DNA of 64,000 nt from Nostoc sp. PCC 7107 (GCF_000316625.1 NC_019676.1:3800501-3864500); one strand, 5' to 3'; shown: positions 36,601-45,596, counted from the first letter of the stretch. Program-made: numbers and translations. Notes: generated by a model not told the origin, from the sequence alone.

Positions 36601-37369
36601 CTGTTTCTACTTGGTCACTTTCCCGCAGTCGTTTTAAATGTTCTTTCGGCAGTTCATGTACTTGCGGTAAAACTTGATGCACTTCCCGCACATTTTGAGC
36701 AATAAACATGCGCCATAACTTCAGTTCGTTATAGGCGTAACCTGTTGTATCCAAACTATCTAACTTCAAATTACCGTAGCATTCGCGGATGGCTTCTTGA
36801 TATTTAACCAAGTTGAAATCTGCAACAATCCCAGCAATCTCTTTAGTATTCGTTTCAATATTAGATAATTTTTGTAATTCTAAAATAGAATGCAATTCTT
36901 TCGATTTCTCAAGCAATTCTTGGACTTGTATAAAATACTGTTCAGTTAATAATTCCCAGTTAAATTTAGCTGGTAAAGCTTTGAGTTGTACCTTTTGCCA
37001 ACTATCTTCTAAAATTCGAGAGTTTAAATCTTCGCAGCTAATATCAAAAGCTTTACCAAGAGTTTCTTTGACAGATTTATCACTAATAAATTTCTTAATA
37101 TCCCCGGTATATTCTTTAATTTCACCTTCCGGCAGTTTACACCGCACCTTTAACTGCTGCTGCATCAGTTGTAAAAACTCTTTCAACGCCTTACCCGCAG
37201 CAATATCAATATCGTCCTTCTTCAGTTTCTCAAAAACCTTACCAGGAATGCCTTTTAATATATCCTTCGCCCAATCTTTTGCCGCGTCTTTAGCTAAATC
37301 TTCTAAAATTGGTTTAAAAATCAACCCCGCACCTTGAGCAACTCCCCAGATAACCAACCAATCAAGCAT
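33647..37369 (-). CDS. NACHT STAND NTPase with C-terminal 34-residue HEAT-like repeats
   Basis: About 1,240 residues from the ATG at 37369 (an ATG at 37411 would add 14). N-terminal ~270 residues: helical, with KPILEDLAKDAAKDWAKDILKGIPGKVFEKL, of a kind that precedes NACHT domains in cyanobacteria. NACHT domain: P-loop GDPGSGKSTLLQYL, Walker B ALVMFDGLDEVFD, VIVTSR sensor, PLLLTMMAILNR. C-terminal third: twelve tandem units of 34 residues with consensus ATxDxxxxVRxxAVxQLAxxYKDD, a HEAT/ARM-like sensor. The layout is that of bacterial NLR-like immune sensors. Directly upstream of hicAB. Confidence 0.85.
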   Translation of the reverse strand: MLDWLVIWGVAQGAGLIFKPILEDLAKDAAKDWAKDILKGIPGKVFEKLKKDDIDIAAGKALKEFLQLMQQQLKVRCKLPEGEIKEYTGDIKKFISDKSVKETLGKAFDISCEDLNSRILEDSWQKVQLKALPAKFNWELLTEQYFIQVQELLEKSKELHSILELQKLSNIETNTKEIAGIVADFNLVKYQEAIRECYGNLKLDSLDTTGYAYNELKLWRMFIAQNVREVHQVLPQVHELPKEHLKRLRESDQVETEIAAEELENHKRVYLEQPIRSVLDVVNDKQTYKYIVVLGDPGSGKSTLLQYLALNWANSPLDNVISLPIPLLIELRTYMRRRDDKECHNFLEFFHKCSGVMTHLNQHQLHEQLKAGNALVMFDGLDEVFDPGKREDVITDIHRFTNDYPNVQVIVTSRVIGYKPQRLRDAEFRHFMLQDLDSEQIQDFIHRWHELTFSDEADKVRKRERLHRGIEASKAITELAGNPLLLTMMAILNRNQELPRDRAELYNQASRVLLHQWDVERALVEDERLDHKTIDYKDKQAMLRQVAYSMQTSDKGLAGNLIRDSQLENILAAYLRTLEINQPRQAARVMINQLRTRNFMLCFLGADYYAFVHRTFLEYFCAWEFVWQFKETQTLSIEVLKQDVFGKHWQDETWHEVLLLIAGMIEPKFVGEIIDYLISLNGEEEKFINLFLAAKCLAEVRNRSVIMPKADELLTLLQNLTRYEPCDDGLSQDDKEIQLVEEIRTQAVATIATTWQDSVDTKTFLQKIATVDEHPYVRWIAIEKLAQIYKDNANTKLFLKERATVDVNSNVRQTAVEQLVQAYKDDSDIKTFLRELAIFDKDSDVRCTAMQQLVQAYKDDHNTKTFLQERATTDKNLFMRQTAVEQLARTYKDDSNTKTLLMEIATMNDDWSMREIAVQQLAQAYKQNSDIKIFLRERATADESSVVRRTAVFQLAHAYKDDSETKIFLQERATADNSSVVRRTAVEQLAHAYQEDSDTKTLLLERATVDNSPRVREKAVEQLAQNYKDDLDTKTFLRERATADNNSDVRWIAVEELAQNYKDDPDTKTFLRERATVDNNSDVRGPLVEIVAHAYKDDSGTKIFLRERAIADADSYVRQTAVEQLAYAYRDDSDTKTFLQERATADDDWSVRRTAMQELALAYKSQSELFDFYHNFSINDPFKGSHDDIIPNPRRVALEIIVKQYPQHSQTLPLLRDRAENDPDEEVREYAEKQLKRWQG

Positions 37370-37554
37370 AATACCCGCATCCGCAGAGATTTTAATTACG
37401 AGTATATACACCAGCCTCAGCCAGCATTTCCAAGTTTAGGTTAATTTAACCTCGGTGATGAAAAAGAAAAAGCGATCGCATCAGTATAATTAATTCTTGT
37501 AGAGACATTGCACACAACATCTCTACAAAATTTACAGAGTGCAGCTTCTCAAAA

Positions 37555-38520
37555 TTACAAATAATCTTTTTGCTTCTCTTCTATCATCATTCGCACTACA
37601 TCTTTCATTATGTATTGTGCTTGCCATCCTAACTTTTCTTTTGCTTTCGTTGGGTTGCCTCTACCAACTGCAATATCAGTAGGTCGTAATAAACTACTAT
37701 CAGTAGTTACATATTCTTGCCAGTCTAGTCCTACACAAGCAAAAGCCTGCGCCACAAAGTCCTCTAATTTTGATGTCTCACCCGTAGCTATGACATAATC
37801 ATCTGGCTGTTCTTGCTGCAACATTAAATACATCGCATTCACATACTCCGCAGCCCAACCCCAGTCCCGCCGCACCGAAAGATTTCCTAAATAAAGATGA
37901 TTATCAGTTCCTTGAGCAATACGACAAGCCGCAGAAATAATTTTCTGTGTCACAAACCGTTCTGGTCTTAACGGCGACTCATGGTTATATAAGATACCAG
38001 AACAAGCAAACAAGCCGTAAGCCTCTCTGTAATTAGCCACTTCCCAAAAAGCCGTCGCTTTAGCCACACCATAAGGACTGCGCGGACGAAATGGTGTATC
38101 TTCATCTGCTGGCTGTTCACCCGTATTCCCAAAGCACTCACTAGAACCAGCATTATAAAGTTTAATCGGCGCACCGATAAAACGAATGGCTTCTAATAAA
38201 TTCAAAGTCCCAGTAGCGATACTCTCTAAAGTTTCTACTGGTTGTTCAAAAGACAAACCCACAGAACTTTGTCCGGCTAGGTTGTATACTTCATCAGGCT
38301 GAATCTTTGTCAAAACCTGCAAGACACTACGAAAATCCGTCAACGCCACAGATGCTAGTTTAATTTGGTCACGGATGCCCAAGCGCACTAAATTATGAAA
38401 CGAAGACATCTGCGCGTCTCGTGAAGTTCCACAGACAATATATCCCTTATTTAATAGCAACTCTGCTAAATAAGCCCCATCTTGCCCTGACACTCCACAA
38501 ATAAGTGCTTTTTTTTGCAT
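37555..38520 (-). CDS. GDP-mannose 4,6-dehydratase-like epimerase/dehydratase
   Basis: 321 residues of the extended SDR family. NAD(P) motif CGVSGQDGAYLAELLL, SSECFGN in place of the serine motif, and the catalytic YxxxK in SPYGVAKATAFWEVANYREAYG; NHESPLRPERFVTQKI is the Gmd pattern. Makes GDP-4-keto-6-deoxymannose on the way to fucose or rhamnose-type sugars of surface polysaccharides. Stands alone between the NACHT gene and the nifB upstream region. Confidence 0.88.
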   Translation of the reverse strand: MQKKALICGVSGQDGAYLAELLLNKGYIVCGTSRDAQMSSFHNLVRLGIRDQIKLASVALTDFRSVLQVLTKIQPDEVYNLAGQSSVGLSFEQPVETLESIATGTLNLLEAIRFIGAPIKLYNAGSSECFGNTGEQPADEDTPFRPRSPYGVAKATAFWEVANYREAYGLFACSGILYNHESPLRPERFVTQKIISAACRIAQGTDNHLYLGNLSVRRDWGWAAEYVNAMYLMLQQEQPDDYVIATGETSKLEDFVAQAFACVGLDWQEYVTTDSSLLRPTDIAVGRGNPTKAKEKLGWQAQYIMKDVVRMMIEEKQKDYL

Positions 38521-39054
38521 ATTTTTATTCCAGCAATTTTACGTAGATAGATGTATTGTCTTAAACCCAAGGAAAAATAAAACAACCATACTATCATTAT
38601 TTTTTGGGAATGCCTTCTTAACATTCCTCTTGTAAATTTGTTGGGGAATAGAGGCTAAGAGTTAGAGAAGAGATATATTTCGATTTATAAAATCAATCTT
38701 TAAGTAGGGTGTGTGATGGCTTCAGCCTAACGCCACTACGAGAATTTTTCTTTTTACTTGATAAATGACCTCTGAGCGATCGCCCTTCATTTGTGACGTA
38801 ATTAACTTTTTGTGCTATCTGTTAGATATGTTGCAATTTCAATATCAGAATATTTTACTTTTTATATAAAAAAGTTAATTTTTGCAAATTATATTCATTA
38901 ATTTGGCTGGTTCATAAAACGGCGGAACCCAACAATATCATACTTTTTAGTGCGATTTAATTTCATTAAACTGACAAAACTTAAGAAAATGTGAATTACA
39001 TTTTTCCCTAAAAAAAAATGATATGTTGTATACAGAATTGAATTTCGCACGTAT
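38521..39054. other. long AT-rich intergenic region
   Basis: Between the epimerase gene and the nifB upstream boxes. It contains a HIP1 site and AT-rich runs. I see no protein gene. It ends in an orphan terminator (next entry). Confidence 0.5.
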
Positions 39055-39088
39055 CTGGAGTAGTACCAACGAATCTACTCCAGTTTTT
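39055..39088 (+). terminator. orphan terminator upstream of nifB
   Basis: A 9-bp perfect stem CTGGAGTAG/CTACTCCAG, loop of 11, followed by TTTTT and CCCCC. No plus-strand gene precedes it, so a short RNA starting near TATACA (about 39030) is possible. Confidence 0.7.
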
Positions 39089-39138
39089 CCCCCTTAAATC
39101 CTTAAGCCGTCGCTATTTTTGGCAAGATTTGTGAGGGG

Positions 39139-39367
39139 TTGAGTACAATTTTTTGTATCCCGAAATCAGCAGCAAACACGCTCAAAGGTTTGCTGATATT
39201 GGGTTATAGCTGAGTACAAAGAAATCCTAAACCCCACTCTAAAAATACAAGAACCCTGACCTAAAAATACTAGAACCCCTACCCAAAAATAAAATTTATA
39301 AACTTTTTTATAGCTCAATATCAAGGTTTCCAGATTTGAGTACAAATCTAATAAATCCAATAAATTC
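39139..39367 (+). promoter_or_regulatory. nifB upstream region with boxes shared with nifP
   Basis: Three TGAGTACAA boxes (39139-39148, 39211-39220, 39336-39345) and ACTAGAACCCCTACCC at 39269-39284, with weaker echoes before it. Block 39336-39367 matches the nifP upstream block at 27 of 32 positions. In both regions the CCCCTACCC box lies upstream of a TTGAGTACAA box at a similar distance (51 and 43 bases). The nifB ATG is ~380 bases further on, so the message has a long leader or a second start. Likely sites of the nif activator CnfR (inference). Confidence 0.6.
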
Positions 39368-39745
39368 TATCCAAAAGTAACTCCAGTCGAGCAAAAAAAA
39401 CGACTGCTATAAATCATATATCGCCAATCACTTAAAGCTCAAAGCAAAACAGAGAGCCAAAAGTGAGTGGAGGGATGAGATAGCACCATGCCTCGGTGAA
39501 TTGAAGTCGCGGCTGTACACACCAACTCTACCCAAACCCTCAAAGTTGACACACACCAGCCGAAACACAAGGATTCATAGCCTGCCATCATCTGCGAAGT
39601 TGCCCACCAAGTGGCTTTGCTACAACCAAAGGATGCACTCCTGCGGGCAGTGTGATGGCCGTGACTTCCATTCTACTAGGGCAAATAAAATAGCAACTGC
39701 ATCTCCCACAGTGGCAGCTTAGTCCACCGACATTTGCGAAATTCA
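39368..39745 (+). other. long nifB leader
   Basis: About 380 bases between the shared boxes and the nifB ATG, without a convincing gene; a 73-codon frame at 39501-39722 has no ribosome site and I do not accept it. Such long nifB leaders are known from Anabaena. Confidence 0.45.
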
Positions 39746-41194
39746 ATGACACCACAGGTTACAGACTCCTCCGTTACTGAATCGACACCTACCCAAGCAA
39801 AATCTGGTGGTTGCGGATGCGACAGCAAAAGCAGCGCCACCGTGGAAATGGACGAAAAGCTCCAAGAACGTATTGCTAAACATCCCTGCTACAGCGAAGA
39901 AGCTCACCACCATTACGCGAGAATGCACGTTGCAGTTGCACCTGCTTGCAACATTCAATGCAACTATTGCAATCGCAAATATGACTGTGCCAACGAAAGC
40001 CGCCCTGGTGTAGTGAGCGAGTTACTCACACCCGAAGAAGCAGCACACAAAGCATTGGTTATCGCCGGCAAGATTCCTCAAATGACAGTTTTGGGAATTG
40101 CAGGCCCAGGCGACCCTCTAGCCAACCCAGATAAAACATTCCGCACCTTTGAGTTGATTGCAGACAAAGCACCAGATATCAAGCTTTGCTTATCAACCAA
40201 CGGTTTGATGCTAACTGAATACATCGATCGCATTAAACAACTAAATATAGATCACGTTACTATCACCCTAAATACCATCGACCCAGAAATCGGCGCGCAG
40301 ATTTACTCATGGGTTCACTATAAGCGCAAGCGTTACAGAGGTGTTGAAGGAGCTAGAATCCTGCTCGAAAAGCAGTTAGAAGGCTTACAAGCTTTGAGAG
40401 AAGCCGACATTCTCTGCAAGGTTAACTCCGTGATGATTCCCGGAATCAATGACCAACACCTAGTGGAAGTCAACAAAGCAATTCGTGAGCGTGGTGCATT
40501 CTTGCACAACATCATGCCTTTGATTTCTGCACCAGAACATGGTACACACTTCGGCTTAACAGGTCAGCGCGGCCCTTCACAAAAAGAACTCAAATCAGTT
40601 CAAGACCAGTGCGCCGGCAACATGAAAATGATGCGCCACTGTCGTCAATGCCGTGCAGATGCTATTGGCTTGTTGGGTGAAGACCGCAGCCAAGAATTCA
40701 CCAAAGAAAATTTCTTGGAAATGGCTCCAGAGTACGACTTTAGCAAGCGCCAAGAAGTTCACGAAGGTATTGAGAAATTTAGAGAAGAAATCAAAGCAGC
40801 CAAAGAAAAGGCCAAAGCAGGCAAACAGCAAAGTGCTAACAATCCCAAAATCTTAGTTGCAGTCGCAACCAAAGGCGGCGGATTAGTTAACCAACACTTC
40901 GGCCATGTCAAAGAATTCCAAGTTTACGAAGTTGATGGTAGCGAAGTTCGTTTCGTTAGTCACCGCAAGATAGATCAATATTGTCAAGGTGGATACGGTG
41001 AAGCAGCCACCGCAGAGAATATCATGAAGACAATTGCAGATTGTAAAGCCGTATTGGTTTCCAAAATTGGCAACTGTCCCAAAGAAAAATTGCAGGAAGC
41101 TGGCATACAGACCGTTGAAGCTTACGATGTAATCGAGAAAGTTGCTTTAGAGTTTTACGAGCAATATATCCAAGAACTAGGGAACAAGAAGTAA
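39746..41194 (+). CDS. nifB: nitrogenase cofactor biosynthesis protein NifB
   Basis: 482 residues. Radical SAM enzyme that makes NifB-co, the [8Fe-9S-C] core of FeMo-co. The SAM cluster motif [14 protein letters not shown] is present, then [22 protein letters not shown], and a C-terminal NifX-like domain ([28 protein letters not shown]). The N-terminus has GGCGCDS as in Nostoc. The frame opens with a TTG at 39734, but the ATG at 39746 matches homologues. First gene of nifB-fdxN. Confidence 0.97.
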   Translation: MTPQVTDSSVTESTPTQAKSGGCGCDSKSSATVEMDEKLQERIAKHPCYSEEAHHHYARMHVAVAPACNIQCNYCNRKYDCANESRPGVVSELLTPEEAAHKALVIAGKIPQMTVLGIAGPGDPLANPDKTFRTFELIADKAPDIKLCLSTNGLMLTEYIDRIKQLNIDHVTITLNTIDPEIGAQIYSWVHYKRKRYRGVEGARILLEKQLEGLQALREADILCKVNSVMIPGINDQHLVEVNKAIRERGAFLHNIMPLISAPEHGTHFGLTGQRGPSQKELKSVQDQCAGNMKMMRHCRQCRADAIGLLGEDRSQEFTKENFLEMAPEYDFSKRQEVHEGIEKFREEIKAAKEKAKAGKQQSANNPKILVAVATKGGGLVNQHFGHVKEFQVYEVDGSEVRFVSHRKIDQYCQGGYGEAATAENIMKTIADCKAVLVSKIGNCPKEKLQEAGIQTVEAYDVIEKVALEFYEQYIQELGNKK

Positions 41195-41272
41195 AAAGTA
41201 AAAAGTAAAAAGGTAAAAGACTATATTGATTTTGCCTTTTACCTTTTACCTTTTGCCTTTGCCTTTTGACTT
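41188..41272. repeat. AAGTAAAA/CTTTTACC heptad-type repeats between nifB and fdxN
   Basis: Three to four copies of AAAAAGT lead into the fdxN spacer, followed by the inverted counterpart CCTTTTACCTTTTACCTTTTG. The arms can pair into a hairpin. Tandem heptamers between nifB and fdxN are known from Anabaena. Confidence 0.7.
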
Positions 41273-41303
41273 CACACTTCTCTCATTCGCAAGGAGAATA
41301 ATC

Positions 41304-41600
41304 ATGGCTTATAAAATTACCAGCCAGTGTATTTCTTGCAATCTCTGTGAGTCTGTATGCCCCACTGGCGCAATTAAAGTAGAAGGCACCCGCCACTGGA
41401 TTGACAGCGAACTTTGCACAAATTGTGTCGGTAGTATTCATACTGTGCCTCAATGTAAAGCTGGTTGCCCAACCTGTGATAGTTGCATTAAAGAGACAAA
41501 CGATTATTGGGAAAGCTGGTTTGCTAAATATAACCGCGTTATAGGTAAATTAACAAAAAAACAAGATTATTGGGAACGTTGGTTTGATTGTTATTCATAG
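41304..41600 (+). CDS. fdxN: FdxN ferredoxin, 3' end interrupted
   Basis: 98 codons from the ATG at 41304, which has AAGGAG 7 bases upstream; the open frame to 41226 is repeat DNA. Two [4Fe-4S] motifs: CISCNLCESVCP and CTNCVGSIHTVPQCKAGCPTC. The protein ends ...DYWERWFDCYS and stops. As I recall, FdxN of Nostoc PCC 7120 continues for roughly 18 more residues after CYS. The break coincides with TATTC (41592-41596), the core of fdxN-element excision, so the true tail is probably restored in heterocysts. Confidence 0.93.
   Translation: MAYKITSQCISCNLCESVCPTGAIKVEGTRHWIDSELCTNCVGSIHTVPQCKAGCPTCDSCIKETNDYWESWFAKYNRVIGKLTKKQDYWERWFDCYS
41592..41596 (+). other. probable fdxN-element recombination core TATTC
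   Basis: TATTC falls on the last Tyr and Ser codons of fdxN, exactly where the frame diverges from the family. In Nostoc PCC 7120 the fdxN element is flanked by TATTC direct repeats and removed by the serine recombinase XisF. The second copy, the fdxN tail, xisF and nifS are not in the window. A 5-base match alone is weak; its position is the evidence. Confidence 0.7.
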
Positions 41601-41734
41601 AAGATTATGCTATCAAACATTCAAAAATACTTATTCCGTAAGCTTTAATGACTATCTGCGTCATACCAATTTAATATGAAACTCCATATAATAAAGGAGT
41701 TGCAAACAGCATAAGCTGAAGTACTCGTAGATCC

Positions 41735-42190
41735 CGCCCATTCAAGATTGAGATCACACAGAGCAAAGAAGAATTGAAAAAACGGCTACAGACAGCATCT
41801 TTGCGGAACTAAAAAGAAAAGCTTCAAATGTTGTCTGTGGTGGCTCAAAAGTGGTCAAGTAAAGGAGCAGCAGGAAATAGGGTTGCGCTTAGGTAGAGAC
41901 GGTTCCATAGTGACAAGATAGAGATGGTTGCAGAAGTATAGGTTGGTGGACTGTCTGGCTTACTGGAAATCAAGAAAGCCACAGAAGCAAAACGAAAAAT
42001 CTCCTCGGAAGCGATCGCCACACTCAAACGGTAATCGGAAACAGGACAAGGATTTAGTAGTTACGGTGCCATAGTTGAATAGTTAAAAAAAGAACAAGGA
42101 TTGGATATTAAGTATGGAACAGTTTCTGTATGGGTTCGATATCGATTGGGTGCGAAACTCAAAGTACCTTTGGCGATTATCAAGAAGTAA
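41735..42190 (+). pseudogene. IS630-like transposase relic
   Basis: Plus-strand fragments match the HTH half of an IS630 transposase: KEELKKRLQTASFAELKRKLQML, VGGLSGLLEIKKATEAKRKISSEAIATLKR, GFSSYGAIVE, and YGTVSVWVRYRLGAKLKVP. Stops and frame changes interrupt it and no DDE half follows. A TACCAATTT at 41664-41672 resembles the left terminal repeat of the IS at 30801. It lies just inside the presumed fdxN element. Confidence 0.75.
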
Positions 42191-42261
42191 AACAGCATTT
42201 TGCAGTGTTCGATTATTTAAACAACAAACGTAAAAACTATTTTTTGGTGTAGATATATTAA

Positions 42262-43491
42262 ATGTCATTAACAAAAATTCTAGATTCTGAATATTCTTGG
42301 TCTCCAGAAATTGAATTTTTACTGTGCTGTCTTCATAATTGTATTGATACGAAGGTAAATTATCCTTTAGAAAAATTATTAGATCAGACATTTGATTGGG
42401 ATTATCTATTCAAATTAGCTGGACAACATAAAGTTTTTCTTCTTTTATACCAAAATATTGTCCATCATCATTTCCAAAAAATACCTAAAAATATTCAGCC
42501 TCAACTGCAAGCCTATAGCGAAATCAAAATTGCTCGAAATCTTTTATTAGCTAAAAAATTTTGTGAAATACTTAATAATTTCAAACTTGCTAATATTAAT
42601 ATAATTCCCTTCAAGGGTTCTGTTCTGGCTGTATTTGCTTATAAAAACTTAGCTTCAAGAGAATTTAGTGATTTAGACTTTATTATAGATGAACAAGACT
42701 ATTCCCAAATCAAACAATTACTAACTATCGAGGATTATCAGCCACGCAGTGAGCTAACGTGGTGGGGTCAAGACTTTGCGAGTAAAGATGATAAAATTCA
42801 TTTAGATTTTCATTGGCAACTCACTCCAGCTTGCTTTCCTTATCGAGTAGATTTTCCAAATCTCTTACAGCGGAGCCAAAAAATATCTCTGCTTAATCAA
42901 TCTATAATTCATCTTTCTCCAGAAGACTTACTACTGATTCTCTGCGTACAAATTGTGAAAGATGCTCATTATCGTCAAGAAAGACTAATACAAATTTGCG
43001 ACATAGCAGCAGTTATTCATAACTCATCCCTTGATTGGGAATATGTTAAACAACAAACTGAAATTTATAATTGCAAAAAGCTACTGTTTTTCGGATTGGG
43101 TTTAACTATTAAGCTATTAGATATAACAATTCCATTAGAAATAAATCAAAAAATTGCTGACGATCGGGTAGTTAATTCATATATTAATCATATATGTAAG
43201 AATTTATTCACTATCAGCGATGAGCAAAAAAGAATATTTGGGATTTTTGACAAAGGACTTTGGGCAGGAATATATGGATTTATTATTAGAGCTTTAATAC
43301 TATCTGATAGTTCCAATCTCTTCGGAAAACATAATCGTACATTAGTGAAACATCTACTGAGCTACATATTAACTCCCAACTCTAGGGATTTAGAATATGT
43401 ATCTCTTCCTCAACAGTTATACTTTGTGTACTATTTTGTCAGACCAATGCGTTTAGCCCTAAAATTCTGGAGTCCTGCTGGCAAGTTATGA
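42262..43491 (+). CDS. PF14907-type nucleotidyltransferase
   Basis: 409 residues. FKGSVLAVFAYKNLASREFSDLDFIID carries the nucleotidyltransferase pattern: GS at 119-120 and the DxD at 137-139, with a second acidic strand HLDFHW. Helical C-terminal half. PF14907 (NTP_transf_5) proteins are tailoring or accessory genes of lasso and related RiPP clusters, often beside HprK-like kinases; one such kinase lies 14 kb further on. The gene is AT-rich, and no strong ribosome site is seen. Substrate unknown. Confidence 0.8.
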   Translation: MSLTKILDSEYSWSPEIEFLLCCLHNCIDTKVNYPLEKLLDQTFDWDYLFKLAGQHKVFLLLYQNIVHHHFQKIPKNIQPQLQAYSEIKIARNLLLAKKFCEILNNFKLANINIIPFKGSVLAVFAYKNLASREFSDLDFIIDEQDYSQIKQLLTIEDYQPRSELTWWGQDFASKDDKIHLDFHWQLTPACFPYRVDFPNLLQRSQKISLLNQSIIHLSPEDLLLILCVQIVKDAHYRQERLIQICDIAAVIHNSSLDWEYVKQQTEIYNCKKLLFFGLGLTIKLLDITIPLEINQKIADDRVVNSYINHICKNLFTISDEQKRIFGIFDKGLWAGIYGFIIRALILSDSSNLFGKHNRTLVKHLLSYILTPNSRDLEYVSLPQQLYFVYYFVRPMRLALKFWSPAGKL

Positions 43492-43517
43492 GTATCTAAA
43501 TTGTTGCCCATATTATT

Positions 43518-43871
43518 TTACCAAGACCGATTTTCTTGATCAGTTTGCACTCTTTTAATTTGCTGATTAAGGTTATTTAAAAATGTTTTAGAATTGGTTA
43601 GTAATTCATTTAAATTTACACAGTTTGTTCCACTAGGTTGACTCTGACAACGTTGATAAATATCGGCTAACTCTATGGCTAATTTTTTTGCCTCTCCTCG
43701 CGTTTCTTCATTAAGTTCATTACCTGTAAATAGACTAGGTAAGGGATTAGTAAAAATATTGGTTCCTGTAATATCGGACTGATTATCTTGAGCTTGTACG
43801 GGTGAAATAAATAATACTAAAGCTAGACAAGATATCCCTGCCAATAAATCCAAGCATTTATTTTTCTGCAT
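43518..43871 (-). CDS. small exported protein
   Basis: 117 residues with a clear signal peptide (CLDLLAGISCLALVLFISPVQAQD, cleavage after AQA or QAQ). The mature part has two cysteines about 10 apart (QRCQSQPSGTNC) that could form a disulfide. No family recognised. It lies downstream of the outer-membrane-like gene on the same strand. Confidence 0.6.
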   Translation of the reverse strand: MQKNKCLDLLAGISCLALVLFISPVQAQDNQSDITGTNIFTNPLPSLFTGNELNEETRGEAKKLAIELADIYQRCQSQPSGTNCVNLNELLTNSKTFLNNLNQQIKRVQTDQENRSW

Positions 43872-43969
43872 ATAAATTTCCCTCCAACGAAATATCTTTT
43901 TTGCTTTACTTATGAAAATTTCTCAATGGTAGAGAGGCAATTACTAACCATACTACTTTACATTTTTAG

Positions 43970-45352
43970 CTAAAATTGGAATGAAAAAGCAGTACCTAAC
44001 ACGAAACGCGTTCCATCTCCTGCACCTGTTATATCACGTAAAGCAGGAGTAATTACAAAAGGGATATTATGGAAGGGAATTACAGATACTCCAATACCTA
44101 AATCTTGCCCACTCCATTCGACAATAAAACTTGCTGGTTTAGCTACACGAACAGCAATATTACCAAATATATTGATATTATCATCGCCATTAGCAACTGC
44201 ATCTTCAGTGCGGAACTGCCCACTGCCAACTCCAACTGTTAGAGCTACTCTACTAAAAGGTGAATTGAGATTATCTTGTGTCCGAAAAATTTTGGTAGCA
44301 ACTCCATAAACGGATTGTTCAAAGCTATTAGCATCACCAACGTTTATAAAGCCATTCCAACCTACAGCCAAACTCCAATCTCCTGGAAATTGGCGATGTA
44401 CCTTTGCGTTAAAGCCGCCACTACCAAAGTCTCTGTTACGTCCAAAACTAGCAAAGGTGTAAGATAATTCTACACCAACTGATTTCCACGCATCGCCTAA
44501 ACCAACGCCTATACCTGCTCCTAAGTCATCATCATTAGAAAACCGTCCTCTTGGTTGATAGCTAACACTAGCAAAAACTGTATTTTTATCGCTACCGAAA
44601 CCAGTGGGAACATAAATACTCAAACTAGGAGAATAAAAAAGTGGCTGAATTTTAGTCTTTTCTATGGAACGTAGTTCATCTAACACTTTTTCTACTTCTT
44701 CATTAGATGTTATCTGTTCTTCTGGTGAAGCACCAATAATTTTGTGGATTCGATAATTTTTTTGATCTACCTTGGGGATTTGTGGTGTAGTACTATGCAA
44801 AGGTGTTTGTAGAAGTGCAGATGCTTCGCGTAAGGGTATACCACAGTCCGAAGTCGAACCCAATACTGGAATAGAGGAACAACTGTTAGGTTTTTGTTCA
44901 TCTAGTTTTAGAATCTCAGGTTCTTCAATAGGTAGACTTGTTTGGTTTTCTTTATCGAGAAGATGTAAGTTTTGTTGAGCAACTACCTGGGATTTTAAAT
45001 TTAAAGTCTGTCTGTAGTAGCTATTTTCTGTAGTTGCAATATCACTGATGACAAGTTTGTATGGCTGTTTTAGAGAGAGCAAGTCATCTGGCTGACTGAG
45101 CGTAGAAAATAATGGTTGCGCTTGCTGGCTGTTTTCAAAATCAAAAGATATGCCTTCTTCCGCTACCTCTATTTTTGAGTTAGGAAGTGCAGAGGAATAT
45201 ATTTCTCTTTCAGCAGCTTCTACAGGGTTTGTTTGATTTATAACACTAAATACAAGTGCTATAGCTAATGGGATTTTATAACTTAAGGATAAATACGTAA
45301 ATAATATTTTTTTATAATTTTCAGCAGTTTTACTTAAAAAAAATAAGTTCAT
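43970..45352 (-). CDS. exported beta-barrel-like protein
   Basis: About 460 residues from the ATG at 45352 (TTG at 45364 possible). Signal peptide (IPLAIALVFSVINQTNPVEAAE), an acidic variable region to ~residue 230, then a C-terminal domain of amphipathic strands (SLSIYVPTGFGSDKNTVFASVSYQ, VGVELSYTFASFGRNRDFGSGGFNAKVHRQF) ending in AFSFQF, an outer-membrane barrel signature. Likely outer membrane; function unknown. Upstream DNA is very AT-rich. Confidence 0.65.
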   Translation of the reverse strand: MNLFFLSKTAENYKKILFTYLSLSYKIPLAIALVFSVINQTNPVEAAEREIYSSALPNSKIEVAEEGISFDFENSQQAQPLFSTLSQPDDLLSLKQPYKLVISDIATTENSYYRQTLNLKSQVVAQQNLHLLDKENQTSLPIEEPEILKLDEQKPNSCSSIPVLGSTSDCGIPLREASALLQTPLHSTTPQIPKVDQKNYRIHKIIGASPEEQITSNEEVEKVLDELRSIEKTKIQPLFYSPSLSIYVPTGFGSDKNTVFASVSYQPRGRFSNDDDLGAGIGVGLGDAWKSVGVELSYTFASFGRNRDFGSGGFNAKVHRQFPGDWSLAVGWNGFINVGDANSFEQSVYGVATKIFRTQDNLNSPFSRVALTVGVGSGQFRTEDAVANGDDNINIFGNIAVRVAKPASFIVEWSGQDLGIGVSVIPFHNIPFVITPALRDITGAGDGTRFVLGTAFSFQF

Positions 45353-45596
45353 ATTTATATACAACTGAGTTAAATAACGGAGTAAAGGCTATTAAGCTCT
45401 TTTATTGAGAACATCAGCTACTGTAGCTCAGTAAAAATAAAAATTCGGAACTAGTAATAATTATACATATTTCTAAAAATGTTCATAGTTAATACATAAT
45501 ATAAATATATAATTTTATACAAATAAAATACATATATTTACGTAAACTATGTATAACTGCATAGTTAAGTTATCGACTGAGACTACAATAGTTCAA

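Noticed and set aside
39501-39722. 73-codon frame in the nifB leader
   Set aside because: No ribosome site, no recognisable product, and the region is a known type of long nifB leader.
41304-41600. fdxN as a simple pseudogene
   Set aside because: Both cluster motifs, start and ribosome site are intact and the only change is loss of the tail exactly at TATTC, which fits programmed excision better than decay.
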